Source: Salegentibacter salinarum
GTDB taxonomy: Bacteria > Bacteroidota > Bacteroidia > Flavobacteriales > Flavobacteriaceae
Direction of reading: 5' to 3'
DNA length: 64,000 bases
NCBI RefSeq assembly: GCF_900168115.1
Contig: NZ_FUZC01000007.1
Span: forward strand, 124,001-188,000
How positions within the stretch are numbered: position 1 is the first letter of the stretch; every line of letters begins with the position of its first letter. The position numbers and the translations under genes are program-made. Under the pieces are notes generated by a model. It was not told where the DNA came from, ran no database searches, and saw nothing but the letters and a program-made list of their open reading frames with translations. Shown here piece by piece: positions 9,159 through 18,337 of this stretch.

Positions 9159-10257
9159 TCAATCTTCCTGCCGTTGTCCCATCATCATTAAAAAAGCTTT
9201 CAAAAATATATCTATATCACCATTCATTACAGCGTCGACATTGCCGGTTTCTTCAGCTGTTCTTACATCTTTAACCAATTTATAAGGATGCATTACATAA
9301 TTTCTAATTTGTGATCCCCATTCAATCTTCATCTTAGAATCTTCAATTTCCCTGCGCTGCGCCTGCTGCTTCTGAAGTTCAATTTCATACAACTGACTTT
9401 TTAGAAGCTGCATGGCTTTGGTTTTGTTTTCCAGCTGAGACCGGGTTTCAGAATTTTCAACAACTATCCCGGTAGGGGCGTGGCGTAACCTAACCGCGGT
9501 TTCAACCTTATTTACATTCTGTCCTCCGGCTCCAGAGGAACGCATTGTTTCCCAAGAAATTTCAGAAGGATTTATGTCAATTTCGATAGAATCATCGGCT
9601 AACGGATAAACGTAGACCGAAGCAAAGGAGGTATGCCTTTTCGCGTTACTGTCAAATGGGGAAATACGTACCAATCTGTGGACACCATTTTCACCTTTTA
9701 ACCAACCGAATGCAAACTCGCCCTCAATTTCAAGCGTCACCGTTTTAATTCCGGCAACATCTCCGGCCTGGTAATTGAGTTCCTTTATTTTAAACTTGCG
9801 CTTTTCGGCCCACATCAGGTACATGCGCATTAGCATTTCTGCCCAGTCGCAACTTTCGGTACCGCCGGCACCTGCAGTGATTTGTAATACCGCGCTTAAT
9901 TTATCACCTTCTTCCGAAAGCATATTTTTAAACTCAAGGTCTTCTATAAGGTCTACCGCCTGCTTATATTTTTCTTCCACATCTTCCTGCGTAGCTTCAT
10001 CTTCCTTATAAAATTCATACAAAACATCTAAATCTTCCACCAAGGTTTCGCCTTTTTCAAATTCGTCTACCCATTGTTTTTCAGTATTGAGATCACGCAT
10101 TAGTGCTTCAGCTTTTTTAGGATTGTCCCAAAAATCTGGAGCAAAGGTTTTTTCTTCCTGGTTGGAGATTTCTATTTTTTTGGCATCAATGTCAAAGATA
10201 CCTCCTTAACGCACCAAGGCGCTCTCTGAGATCTTTGATCTGCTCAGTTGTGATCAT
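9159..10257 (-). CDS. prfB: Peptide chain release factor 2, with programmed +1 frameshift
   Basis: RF2 releases the peptide at UGA and UAA codons. The gene starts at ATG 10257, runs 21 codons (MITTEQIKDLRERLGALRRY then L), meets an in-frame UGA at 10194-10192, and must shift +1 to continue as DIDAKKIEISNQEEKTF... to the stop at 9159. The joined protein is 365 residues, the standard RF2 length. The SPF recognition tripeptide falls at about residues 199-201 and the catalytic GGQ at 244-246. Without the frameshift the downstream frame alone lacks about 52 N-terminal residues. Autoregulation by low RF2 is the established logic for this arrangement. Confidence 0.95.
10191..10206 (-). promoter_or_regulatory. 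prfB programmed frameshift site
   Basis: On the minus strand 10206-10191 reads AGGAGGTATCTTTGAC: a Shine-Dalgarno-like AGGAGG, a three-base spacer, the slippery CTT codon and the UGA stop followed by C. This matches the classical prfB frameshift signal. The downstream frame resumes at GAC (10193-10191), in register with the RF2 body. Confidence 0.95.
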
Positions 10258-10355
10258 ATACTAAATTTTATAAGGTAAAAATAGAATTTAAGACTGCGAC
10301 GGGAAAGTATTTAACGATATTTTTATAGTTTTAGACTTCCTATAAAACCACGTAA

Positions 10356-12767
10356 ATGAAGCAATTTTTACTTATTTTGCTGTTAGTCAGTTTCTCAGTT
10401 CCGGTAACGGCTCAATTTCTTTCTGAAAAAGAAAATCTCCAGGAATATGAAGGCTTTTTCAATTTTCATTATAATGAAGAAAAAGATGAAATTTATCTTG
10501 AAGTAGATAAGCTTGAAACCGAATTTTTATATGTGCATGCCCTAACCAGCGGACTCGGTTCTAACGATATTGGATTAGATCGTGGTCAGCTCGGAAATGA
10601 AGCAGTTGTAAAATTTCAGAAAGCAGGAAATAAATTATTGCTGGTTCAACCCAATCAGAAATACAGAGCTGAAACCGAGAATGAACTGGAAAAGCGAAGT
10701 GTAGAGCAAGCTTTTGCGAAATCGGTGATCTATGGTTTTGAAATAAAAGAGGAGAAAGATTCGGTGTATGTTATAGATTTTACTCCATTTTTGATGGAAG
10801 ACGCTCATGATGTTGCCGTCCGACTTAAAAAAGGCAATTATGGAACATACAAACTCGATAAATCTAAAAGCGCACTTTCCTTAGAACGCACCAAAGCTTT
10901 TCCTGAAAATGTAGAATTTGAAGCGTTGCTTACTTTTGAAGGTGAACCGAAAGGCAGAACTGTACAAAGTGTGGCGCCAAATGCTAAAAATCTTAGTGTA
11001 ATACAGCATCACTCCTTTTTGAAACTACCTGATGATAATTATGAAAAGCGAATTTTTGATCCACGCAGCGGTTCGATTTCTATTTCTTATTTAGATTATT
11101 CTACACCGGTATATGAGCCTATAGAAAAGAAATTTGCTATTCGCCACCGCTTAAAAAAGAAAAACCCCGAAGCTGAAATTAGTGAAGCCGAAGAGTCCAT
11201 TATTTATTATCTGGATCCGGGAACTCCTGAACCGGTTAAATCGGCCTTATTAGAAGGAGCGCGATGGTGGGACCAAGCTTTTGAAGAAATTGGTTACAAA
11301 AACGCTTTCCAGGTTAAAATGCTACCCGACGATGCCGATCCTTTAGATGCACGTTATAATATGATTCAGTGGGTGCATCGTTCCACCCGGGGCTGGAGTT
11401 ACGGAGCCAGCGTGGTAGATCCCAGAACCGGTGAAATTATAAAAGGACACGTGAGTTTGGGGAGTTTGAGAATCCGTCAGGATTTTATGATAGCCCAGGC
11501 TTTACTAAATAAACCTTTTGCTGAAAGTGATAAAAATCACGAAAAGATGATGGAGATGGCGGTCGCGAGAATTCGGCAGCTTTCTGCGCATGAAGTTGGT
11601 CACACCATTGGTTTCGCCCACAATTTTGCGGCCAGTGTAAACGATAATGCTTCGGTAATGGATTATCCGCATCCGCAATATAGGTGGGAGAATGACGAAA
11701 TTAGTATTGATAATGCTTACGATACCGGCATTGGCGAGTGGGACAAAGTCACCGTAAAATATTCTTATGCTGATATTCCTAAAAATACTTCAGAAAGAGA
11801 ATTTCTAAATTCGGTTTTAGAAGAAGCACAGGAAAAAGGACTGCAATTTATCTCCGATGCCGATGCCCGGGCACAGGGCGGTGCACATATTAATGCGCAT
11901 TTATGGGATAATGGTCAAAACGCAACCGAAGAATTAGAAGAAATCTTAAAAATCAGGGAAAAGGGAATTGAAAATTTTTCTGAAGACAATATTAGAACCA
12001 ACGAGGCATATTCGGTTTTGGAGGATGTCTTTGTGCCTTTATATTTTTTACATCGCTATCAGGTTGAAGCCGCGGTCAAGATCATCGGCGGACTCGATTA
12101 TAATTATGCGGTCAAAGGAGGAAAAGATAAGTTGTGGGAAAGTGCTGATTTAAAAATGCAGGATAATGCGCTAAGCTCAATTTTAAAAACCTTAGATGCA
12201 GAAGTAATTACAATTCCGAAGGAAAAACTGGAATTATTTCCACCGCGTGCTTTTGGTTATAATCGCAGCCAGGAATCTTTTAAAAGCAATTCGGGCGTAG
12301 CATTTGATGCTTTAGGTGCGCCGGTAACTGCTGCAAACTTATCACTTTCCTTACTTTTGCATCCGGAAAGAATGGTGAGACTGGTTCAGCAAAAAGCATT
12401 GGATAAAAAACAGATTGGGCCGGAAGAAGTTCTGGAGAAATTAATTAGCGAAACCATAAAAAAGTCGCATCGTGACGAATATTTAAATGAAGTGCAACAA
12501 GCGATAAATTACCAGGTTTTGCTACAGTTGATAAAACTTGCTGAAAATGAATCGGCTACCACAAAAGTAAAAGCGCTTGCCAATGTTCAAATTGATGATC
12601 TGAAAGATTGGTTAAGGAATAAAGATGCGGCTTTGCATCAGCAAATGTTTAGAGAGATTGAGAATTACCGGGAAAATCCCAGTGAGTATAAATCAAAAAT
12701 GAATGTTCCTAAAATCCCTGACGGAAGTCCTATTGGGAGTTTTAGGTGTGAAAGGATGGATTTTTAA
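10356..12767 (+). CDS. Secreted zinc-dependent metalloprotease (DUF5117/DUF5118-type)
   Basis: An 803-residue protein with an N-terminal signal peptide (MKQFLLILLLVSFSVPVTAQ). The metzincin-like zinc motif HEVGHTIGFAH lies at residues 412-422, with SVMDYPHPQY a little later, consistent with a Met-turn. Regions before the catalytic core match the DUF5118/DUF5117 organisation of large Bacteroidota metalloproteases. It ends with no clear type 9 secretion C-terminal domain. Substrates are unknown. It is a single gene, divergent from prfB; the gap has no clear TAnnTTTG promoter. Confidence 0.85.
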   Translation: MKQFLLILLLVSFSVPVTAQFLSEKENLQEYEGFFNFHYNEEKDEIYLEVDKLETEFLYVHALTSGLGSNDIGLDRGQLGNEAVVKFQKAGNKLLLVQPNQKYRAETENELEKRSVEQAFAKSVIYGFEIKEEKDSVYVIDFTPFLMEDAHDVAVRLKKGNYGTYKLDKSKSALSLERTKAFPENVEFEALLTFEGEPKGRTVQSVAPNAKNLSVIQHHSFLKLPDDNYEKRIFDPRSGSISISYLDYSTPVYEPIEKKFAIRHRLKKKNPEAEISEAEESIIYYLDPGTPEPVKSALLEGARWWDQAFEEIGYKNAFQVKMLPDDADPLDARYNMIQWVHRSTRGWSYGASVVDPRTGEIIKGHVSLGSLRIRQDFMIAQALLNKPFAESDKNHEKMMEMAVARIRQLSAHEVGHTIGFAHNFAASVNDNASVMDYPHPQYRWENDEISIDNAYDTGIGEWDKVTVKYSYADIPKNTSEREFLNSVLEEAQEKGLQFISDADARAQGGAHINAHLWDNGQNATEELEEILKIREKGIENFSEDNIRTNEAYSVLEDVFVPLYFLHRYQVEAAVKIIGGLDYNYAVKGGKDKLWESADLKMQDNALSSILKTLDAEVITIPKEKLELFPPRAFGYNRSQESFKSNSGVAFDALGAPVTAANLSLSLLLHPERMVRLVQQKALDKKQIGPEEVLEKLISETIKKSHRDEYLNEVQQAINYQVLLQLIKLAENESATTKVKALANVQIDDLKDWLRNKDAALHQQMFREIENYRENPSEYKSKMNVPKIPDGSPIGSFRCERMDF

Positions 12768-12780
12768 AGTGAAATTGAAA

Positions 12781-12850
12781 AGATTTCCGCTGGTGCGGAA
12801 ATAACCAGAAAGGAATAAATAAAAAAGATTTCCGTCTCCACGGAAATGAC
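12781..12850. repeat. Two copies of a 25 bp palindromic repeat (family B)
   Basis: Copy one at 12781-12805 (AGATTTCCGC...GCGGAAATAAC) and copy two at 12826-12850 (AGATTTCCGT...ACGGAAATGAC) have identical length and flanks, differing mostly in the loop. A third 25 bp copy is at 54528-54552. Each can fold as TTTCCGN/NCGGAAA. They fill the gap between the metalloprotease and the threonine aldolase gene. Confidence 0.75.
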
Positions 12851-12861
12851 AAAGTTATTTT

Positions 12862-13890
12862 ATGAAAGAAATAGATTTAAGAAGTGATACGGTAACCCGC
12901 CCAACCAGCGGAATGTTAAAAGCCATAATGAGCGCTGAAGTAGGCGACGATGTATACAAAGAAGACCCTACGGTAAATGCTTTGGAGGAAAAACTGGCAA
13001 AAATGTTCGGGATGGATGAAGCCTTATTTTTTCCTACGGGCAGTATGGCGAACCAGGCAGCGATTAAATTACATACCCAACCGGCAGAACAACTTATTTG
13101 TGATAAATGGGCGCACGTTTTCAATTACGAAGGCGGTGGCGCTTCTTTTAACAGTGGGGTCTCCTGCAAATTGGTAGATGGGGACCGTGGAATGATCACC
13201 GCTGCTCAGGTAGAAGAAAATATCAATCCGCCGGACTTTTATCATAGTCCGTTAACGAGTTTGGTTTGTTTGGAAAACACTACCAATAAAGGTGGTGGTG
13301 CTTGTTACGATCTGGAAGAAATCAAGAAAGTAAGAAAGGTTTGCAATACCCATAAACTCGGTTTACATTTAGATGGCGCGCGATTATTTAACGCCCTGGT
13401 GGCCAGAAATGAAGACCCGAAAGATTACGGGAAACTTTTTGATACAATTTCGGTTTGTCTTTCTAAAGGACTGGGAATTCCAATGGGATCGGTGCTTATT
13501 GGTGATAAGAAAATTATGAAAAACGCCATTAGGGTGCGTAAAATTTTGGGTGGTGGAATGCGCCAGGTTGGTTTTATGGCGGCTGCCGGAATTTACGCCC
13601 TGGATAATCACGTAGAACGTTTGACCGAGGATCATAAAAGAGCTACAGAAATAGCTGAAACGCTGGATGCAGGGAGCTATGTAGGCGAGGTGGAGCCCGT
13701 AGAAACCAATATTGTGATTTTTTATCTAAAAAATGCTTCTGATGAAACTGCTTTTATGAAGAAACTTCAGCAGGAAAATATCAGGATAAGCAATATGGGG
13801 CAGGGAAAATTAAGAATTGTGACTCATTTAGATTATCCCGAAGAAATGCATCAGAAGTTTTTAAAAGTACTTAGGGAAACGAAATTGTAG
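12862..13890 (+). CDS. ltaE: Threonine aldolase family PLP enzyme
   Basis: A 342-residue fold-type I PLP enzyme that cleaves (allo)threonine to glycine and acetaldehyde. The N-terminus MKEIDLRSDTVTRPT and the FFPTGSMANQAA segment are family hallmarks; LHLDGARLFNA carries the PLP-contacting Asp, and SVCLSKGLGIPMGS carries the Schiff-base Lys (about residue 201). Low-specificity L-threonine aldolase is the usual function; substrate stereospecificity cannot be read from the sequence. The start is the ATG directly after the family B repeats. Confidence 0.9.
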   Translation: MKEIDLRSDTVTRPTSGMLKAIMSAEVGDDVYKEDPTVNALEEKLAKMFGMDEALFFPTGSMANQAAIKLHTQPAEQLICDKWAHVFNYEGGGASFNSGVSCKLVDGDRGMITAAQVEENINPPDFYHSPLTSLVCLENTTNKGGGACYDLEEIKKVRKVCNTHKLGLHLDGARLFNALVARNEDPKDYGKLFDTISVCLSKGLGIPMGSVLIGDKKIMKNAIRVRKILGGGMRQVGFMAAAGIYALDNHVERLTEDHKRATEIAETLDAGSYVGEVEPVETNIVIFYLKNASDETAFMKKLQQENIRISNMGQGKLRIVTHLDYPEEMHQKFLKVLRETKL

Positions 13891-13991
13891 AAAATCGTAG
13901 CAACTACTCTAAAGTTTAACCTAAGGTTATAAAGCTTTTAATATTCCTCGGCGATTAATTTTCCTAATTTACATTAATCAAAAAATGAATT

Positions 13992-14504
13992 ATGAAAAAT
14001 GTATTGCCAAGAAAAGAAGTACCAAGATTAAGAGTTGAAACAACCAGCGGAATGCAATGGGATCTACGCGACCAGAAGACAGAGAATTTTACGATAGTTA
14101 TATTTTATCGCGGTTTGCACTGCCCGGTTTGCAAATCGTATTTAGAGGAATTAAATAAAAAAGCAGAAAAATTTCAGGATAGAGGTGTAGATGTTATTTG
14201 CATTAGCGCCAATAATAAATCCCTGGCAGAAAAAACCGTAAAAGAATGGGATGTAGATAATCTTACTATAGGTTATGATTTTAATCCTGAAGATGCCAGG
14301 AAATGGGATTTATATATTTCTGAAGGAATGAAAGATGAACCCGAAGTGTTCTTTGAACCGGGCTTGTTCCTGATACAACCTGATAATACACTTTACGCGG
14401 CTTCTATTCAAACGATGCCTTTTGCCAGGCCAAAATTTAATGAATTGCTAAAAGCTATAGATTTTATTTTGGATAAAGATTATCCTGCAAGGGGAGAAGC
14501 TTAA
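13992..14504 (+). CDS. Peroxiredoxin-like (AhpC/TSA) protein
   Basis: A 170-residue thioredoxin-fold protein. FYRGLHCPVCKSYLEEL (residues about 36-52) carries a CxxC with the likely peroxidatic Cys in place of the usual TxxC of peroxiredoxins, which is typical of the peroxiredoxin-like/SelU-type family. No signal peptide is seen, so it is cytoplasmic. It probably reduces peroxides or disulfides; the electron donor is unknown. It is monogenic and followed by a hairpin shared with convergent ybaB. Confidence 0.8.
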   Translation: MKNVLPRKEVPRLRVETTSGMQWDLRDQKTENFTIVIFYRGLHCPVCKSYLEELNKKAEKFQDRGVDVICISANNKSLAEKTVKEWDVDNLTIGYDFNPEDARKWDLYISEGMKDEPEVFFEPGLFLIQPDNTLYAASIQTMPFARPKFNELLKAIDFILDKDYPARGEA

Positions 14505-14513
14505 AAATTAGAG

Positions 14514-14543
14514 ACCTCACAGGTTTTTAAGGCCTGTGAGGTT
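14514..14543. terminator. Bidirectional terminator hairpin (family C repeat)
   Basis: ACCTCACAGG at 14514-14523 and CCTGTGAGGT at 14533-14542 form a 10 bp stem between the convergent peroxiredoxin and ybaB genes. A related sequence, CTCACAGATTTTTAAACCCTGTGA, occurs at 51023-51046 in the his leader region, so this is a dispersed repeat as well as a terminator. Confidence 0.7.
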
Positions 14544-14549
14544 ATAAAT

Positions 14550-14873
14550 TTACTTTAACTGGTCTAACCCGGGAATATCCGGCATACCATCTTTAGCGAC
14601 AGCAGCGAGTTCAGCTTCGTGGATATCTGATGCTTTGCTAATTGCCTTGTTTAAAGTCAAAACCAGGTAATCTTCCAGCTGTTCTTTATCTTCCATCAAT
14701 TCATCTGCCACGCTAATATTTTTAATTTCACGTGTAGCGCTAATAGTTACTTTTAGAAGTCCGTCGCTGGATTTTTCTTCTATAGTTACTGTTTTTAGGC
14801 GTTCTTTAGTTTCTTCAACTTTTTGTTGGGTTTCCTTGATTTTATTCATCATACCCATCATATCTCCAAACAT
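14550..14873 (-). CDS. ybaB: YbaB/EbfC family nucleoid-associated protein
   Basis: A 107-residue protein beginning [17 protein letters not shown], the methionine-rich start typical of the family, with a central [19 protein letters not shown] beta segment and a C-terminal helix ending [10 protein letters not shown]. YbaB dimers bind DNA and compact the nucleoid. The start at 14873 is chosen because an upstream in-frame TTG (14903) lies inside the TAAATTTG promoter element. recR, its frequent partner elsewhere, is not adjacent. Confidence 0.9.
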   Translation of the reverse strand: MFGDMMGMMNKIKETQQKVEETKERLKTVTIEEKSSDGLLKVTISATREIKNISVADELMEDKEQLEDYLVLTLNKAISKASDIHEAELAAVAKDGMPDIPGLDQLK

Positions 14874-14900
14874 AGTCTCTTTTTTAAAATTTAATAAACA

Positions 14901-14908
14901 CAAATTTA
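14901..14908 (-). promoter_or_regulatory. Promoter -7 element of ybaB
   Basis: Minus-strand TAAATTTG, 27 bases upstream of the ybaB ATG. A weak 5+5 palindrome ACAGG-N6-CCTGT at 14915-14930 lies just upstream. Confidence 0.5.
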
Positions 14909-14970
14909 CTAATTACAGGTTTAATCCTGTTAATATGAAGCGACTAATTATGTATTTAGTTGGGAAGCCT

Positions 14971-14978
14971 TACCTTTG
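14971..14978 (+). promoter_or_regulatory. Promoter -7 element of the oligopeptidase gene
   Basis: TACCTTTG matches TAnnTTTG. The TTG at 14976 is part of this element and so should not be read as a start codon. Confidence 0.55.
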
Positions 14979-15002
14979 CAAGCGCTTAAAAATAATGCAG
15001 AT

Positions 15003-17063
15003 TTGAAAAAAGAAATTTTACCGCCAAAAGCTAAGAAAATCCCTAAAACCCTGGAATTTCACGGGGACGTGAGAATAGATAATTATTACTGGATGAACAA
15101 TCGCGATAATCCCGAGGTGATTGATTATCTAAATAAGGAAAATGAATATAACCAGAAAATGACTGCTCATACCAAAGATTTTCAGCAGCGGTTATTTGAG
15201 GAAATGAAGGGCCGGATTAAAGAAGATGATGAATCAGTTCCATATAAATTGAATAATTACTGGTATTTAACCCGATTTGAAACCGGAAAAGATTACCCTA
15301 TTTATTCCAGAAAAAAGCGTGAACTGAATGCTCCCGAAGAATTGCTGTTTGATGTTAATCACATGGCAGAAGGTTTTGAATATTACAGCCTTGGTGGTTT
15401 AAATGTTAGCCCAGATAATAAAATGGTTGCTTTTGGGGTAGATACTTTAAGCCGAAGAAAATATACTATTCAGATAAAAGACCTTCAAACCGGCGAAATT
15501 TATCCTGATAAAATTGAAAACGCAACCGGAGGTTCTACCTGGGCAGCCGATAATAAAACACTTTTCTATACTAAAAAAGACGAGCAAACACTTCGGTCTT
15601 ATAGAATTTACAAGCACATTTTAGGGACAGATTCTGCTGAAGATGAACTGGTATATGAAGAAGAAGATGAAACTTTTAATACCTATGTTTATAAATCAAA
15701 GTCCAAAAAATATATCATAATAGGAAGTCACAGCACCTTGACTACGGAATATCGTATTCTAAAGGCTGATGATCCTTCGGGTGAATTCAAGGTTTTTCAA
15801 CCCAGGGAGCGTGGTTTGGAGTACAGCATTGCCCATTATGAAGGAGATTTTTATGTGATGACCAATAAGGATAAAGCTACCAACTTTAAATTGATGAAAA
15901 CCCCGGTTGATAAAACAACAAAAGAAAACTGGGTTGACGTGATTCCTCATCGGGAAGATTATTTACTGGAAGATATAGATATCTTTAAAAAATACCTGGT
16001 GGTAAGTGAACGCCACAATGGATTGAATAAAATAAAGGTGATTCGCTGGGATGATTCAGAAGAATATTATATTCCTTTTGATAATGAAACTTATACCGCT
16101 TATACTTCTATAAATCCCGCTTTTAATACCGATATTTTAAGGTTTACTTATAACTCTATGACTACGCCAACTTCGGTAGTAGACTTTAATATGGGAACCC
16201 GCGAAAAGACGGTTCTAAAAGAGCAGGAAGTTTTAGATGAAAATTTTGATAAAAATAATTATCTCTCAGAAAGAATTTGGGCTAACGCAAAGGACGGAAC
16301 TAAAATTCCGGTGAGTTTGGTTTATAAAAAAGGAACCAAGTTAGACGGGAATAGTCCCTTGTTACAATATGCCTACGGTTCTTATGGTTCTACCATAGAC
16401 CCTTATTTTTCTACGGTAAGGCTAAGTTTATTAGACCGCGGATTTATTTATGCAATCGCACACATTCGTGGTGGGGAATATTTGGGACGTATTTGGTATG
16501 AAGATGGGAAGCTTTTCAATAAAATGAACACCTTTACCGATTATATAAATGTTTCAGAATATTTAATTCAGGAAAAATATACTTCAGCAGCGCATCTGTA
16601 CGCAATGGGCGGTTCGGCAGGAGGTTTATTGATGGGAGCGGTGATCAATATGGCGCCGCAGCTCTATAACGGAGTTATTTCCGCCGTTCCTTTTGTAGAT
16701 GTTGTAACCACGATGTTGGATGATAGTATTCCTTTAACGACTGGTGAATATGATGAATGGGGAAACCCAAATGAAAAGGATTATTACGAATATATGATGC
16801 AATATTCGCCCTATGATAATGTAGTTGCGCAAGATTATCCAAATATGCTGGTAACAACCGGTTTACACGATTCCCAAGTTCAATATTGGGAGCCGGCAAA
16901 ATGGGTAGCCAAATTAAGGGAATTAAAAACGGATAATAATTTATTATTGTTTCATACCAATATGGATGCCGGTCACGGCGGGGCTTCAGGACGTTTTGAA
17001 GCTTTAAGGGAAGTAGCCGAAGAGTATGCGTTTTTACTGGATTTAGAAGGAATTGACCACTAA
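15003..17063 (+). CDS. ptrB: S9 family serine peptidase, oligopeptidase B-like
   Basis: About 686 residues: an N-terminal seven-bladed propeller region and a C-terminal alpha/beta hydrolase. The nucleophile motif GGSAGG puts Ser at about residue 538, the family Asp lies in the LHDSQVQYWEP segment and His in MDAGHGGASGRFE (about residue 658). Oligopeptidase B cleaves after Lys/Arg in short peptides. There is no signal peptide, so it is probably cytoplasmic. No in-frame ATG precedes the conserved KKEILPPKAKKIP region; TTG at 15003 is the best start because a TTG at 14976 lies in the promoter. Start confidence is moderate. Confidence 0.85.
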   Translation: MKKEILPPKAKKIPKTLEFHGDVRIDNYYWMNNRDNPEVIDYLNKENEYNQKMTAHTKDFQQRLFEEMKGRIKEDDESVPYKLNNYWYLTRFETGKDYPIYSRKKRELNAPEELLFDVNHMAEGFEYYSLGGLNVSPDNKMVAFGVDTLSRRKYTIQIKDLQTGEIYPDKIENATGGSTWAADNKTLFYTKKDEQTLRSYRIYKHILGTDSAEDELVYEEEDETFNTYVYKSKSKKYIIIGSHSTLTTEYRILKADDPSGEFKVFQPRERGLEYSIAHYEGDFYVMTNKDKATNFKLMKTPVDKTTKENWVDVIPHREDYLLEDIDIFKKYLVVSERHNGLNKIKVIRWDDSEEYYIPFDNETYTAYTSINPAFNTDILRFTYNSMTTPTSVVDFNMGTREKTVLKEQEVLDENFDKNNYLSERIWANAKDGTKIPVSLVYKKGTKLDGNSPLLQYAYGSYGSTIDPYFSTVRLSLLDRGFIYAIAHIRGGEYLGRIWYEDGKLFNKMNTFTDYINVSEYLIQEKYTSAAHLYAMGGSAGGLLMGAVINMAPQLYNGVISAVPFVDVVTTMLDDSIPLTTGEYDEWGNPNEKDYYEYMMQYSPYDNVVAQDYPNMLVTTGLHDSQVQYWEPAKWVAKLRELKTDNNLLLFHTNMDAGHGGASGRFEALREVAEEYAFLLDLEGIDH

Positions 17064-17086
17064 TTAAAAAATTTGCCTTAAATTTG
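17053..17086 (+). promoter_or_regulatory. Candidate promoter of the cysteine synthase-like gene
   Basis: TTG at 17053-17055, a 23 bp spacer and TAAATTTG at 17079-17086. The TTG overlaps the end of the oligopeptidase gene. The spacer is at the long end of the known range. Confidence 0.45.
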
Positions 17087-17150
17087 GGGGATTTTACATT
17101 CTTCAAAAGAGTGAAATAGTTAACCCAAATTTTGTAAAGAACTTCGATTT

Positions 17151-18191
17151 ATGAAAGAAGATTTGCAAGTATATGATAACGTATTGCAACTTATTGGCAA
17201 TACACCCTTGATAAAACTGAATAAAATAACCCGGGAATTTAAAGGAGAATTCTTCGCTAAAGTAGAAGCCTTTAATCCTGGACACTCTGCTAAAGATCGC
17301 ATTGCCCTTTATATTATTGAAGAAGCCGAAAGAAAAGGCATTCTTAAACCCGATAGCACAATCATAGAAACTACTTCTGGTAATACCGGTTTTAGTATAG
17401 CTATGGTGAGTGTTATAAAGGGTTATGAATGTATTCTCGCTGTTAGCTCTAAAGCTTCTAACGATAAGATTGATATGCTTAAAACAATGGGCGCCAAGGT
17501 GTATGTTTGCCCGGCGCACGTTTCAGCAGACGATCCCAGGTCTTATTACCAGGTGGCGAAAAGGTTGCATTCAGAAACTAAAGGTTCGGTTTATATTAAT
17601 CAGTATTTTAATGAATTGAATATTGATGCTCATTTTAATTCTACAGGACCTGAAATTTGGAAACAAACCGAAGGAAAAATAACCCACCTTGTTGCCTGTA
17701 GTGGAACCGGTGGAACAATTTCGGGAACCGCAAGATATTTGAAGCAGCAAAATCCCGAAGTGAAGGTAATTGGAATTGATGCTTATGGTTCTGTTTTAAA
17801 GAAATATCACGAAACAAAAGAATTTGATTCGGGAGAAATTTATCCTTACAGAATAGAAGGACTGGGAAAAAACCTAATTCCTTCAGCAACCGATTTTGAA
17901 ATTATTGATCGTTTTGTAAAGGTTAGTGATGAAGATAGCGCGCATACCGCCAGGGAACTTGCAAAAACCGAAGGTTTATTTGTAGGTTACACCAGTGGAG
18001 CGGCCACCCAGGGATTAAAACAACTTGCTGAAGAAGGAGAGTTTGATGAAAACAGTAAAGTTGTGGTGATTTTTCCAGATCACGGCTCACGTTATATGGG
18101 GAAAGTCTTTAGCGACGACTGGATGGAAGAACAGGGCTTTTTTGATACTAAAAATGAAATTGAGGCACAGCCTATAGAATTTATAAAATAA
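17151..18191 (+). CDS. Cysteine synthase/cystathionine beta-synthase family PLP enzyme (candidate cysteate synthase)
   Basis: A 346-residue fold-type II PLP enzyme. [18 protein letters not shown] with the PLP Lys at residue 48, [12 protein letters not shown] and the phosphate-binding [10 protein letters not shown] are all present. These enzymes replace the beta-substituent of serine derivatives with a sulfur nucleophile. The next gene is an alpha-oxoamine synthase, the class that condenses an amino acid with an acyl thioester. Cysteate synthase followed by cysteate acyltransferase is the known logic for capnine-type sulfonolipids in Bacteroidota, so that role is inferred from context. Plain O-acetylserine sulfhydrylase is the alternative. 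Confidence 0.85.
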   Translation: MKEDLQVYDNVLQLIGNTPLIKLNKITREFKGEFFAKVEAFNPGHSAKDRIALYIIEEAERKGILKPDSTIIETTSGNTGFSIAMVSVIKGYECILAVSSKASNDKIDMLKTMGAKVYVCPAHVSADDPRSYYQVAKRLHSETKGSVYINQYFNELNIDAHFNSTGPEIWKQTEGKITHLVACSGTGGTISGTARYLKQQNPEVKVIGIDAYGSVLKKYHETKEFDSGEIYPYRIEGLGKNLIPSATDFEIIDRFVKVSDEDSAHTARELAKTEGLFVGYTSGAATQGLKQLAEEGEFDENSKVVVIFPDHGSRYMGKVFSDDWMEEQGFFDTKNEIEAQPIEFIK

Positions 18192-18227
18192 CCAGTATTT
18201 TGAAATTTATTCAGAAATAAAGTTTAT

Positions 18228-18258
18228 AAAAGCATCCCGCGTAGGATGCTTTTCTTTT
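18228..18258 (+). terminator. Terminator after the cysteine synthase-like gene
   Basis: AAAAGCATCC at 18228-18237 and GGATGCTTTT at 18244-18253 form a 10 bp stem with a T-rich tail. Because it lies between the two PLP genes, each appears to have its own transcription unit. Confidence 0.75.
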
Positions 18259-18282
18259 ATTTGAATTTCCTGAATAAATAAC

Positions 18283-18315
18283 TTTGTTCAATTGAGCCAA
18301 TTTTAAGTATTTTTG
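18283..18315 (+). promoter_or_regulatory. Complete promoter of the alpha-oxoamine synthase gene
   Basis: TTTG at 18283-18286, a 21 bp spacer and TATTTTTG at 18308-18315 fit the Bacteroidota vegetative promoter. The ATG follows at 18338. Confidence 0.65.
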
Positions 18316-18337
18316 CGGCTCGACTAAAAAAAGATCG

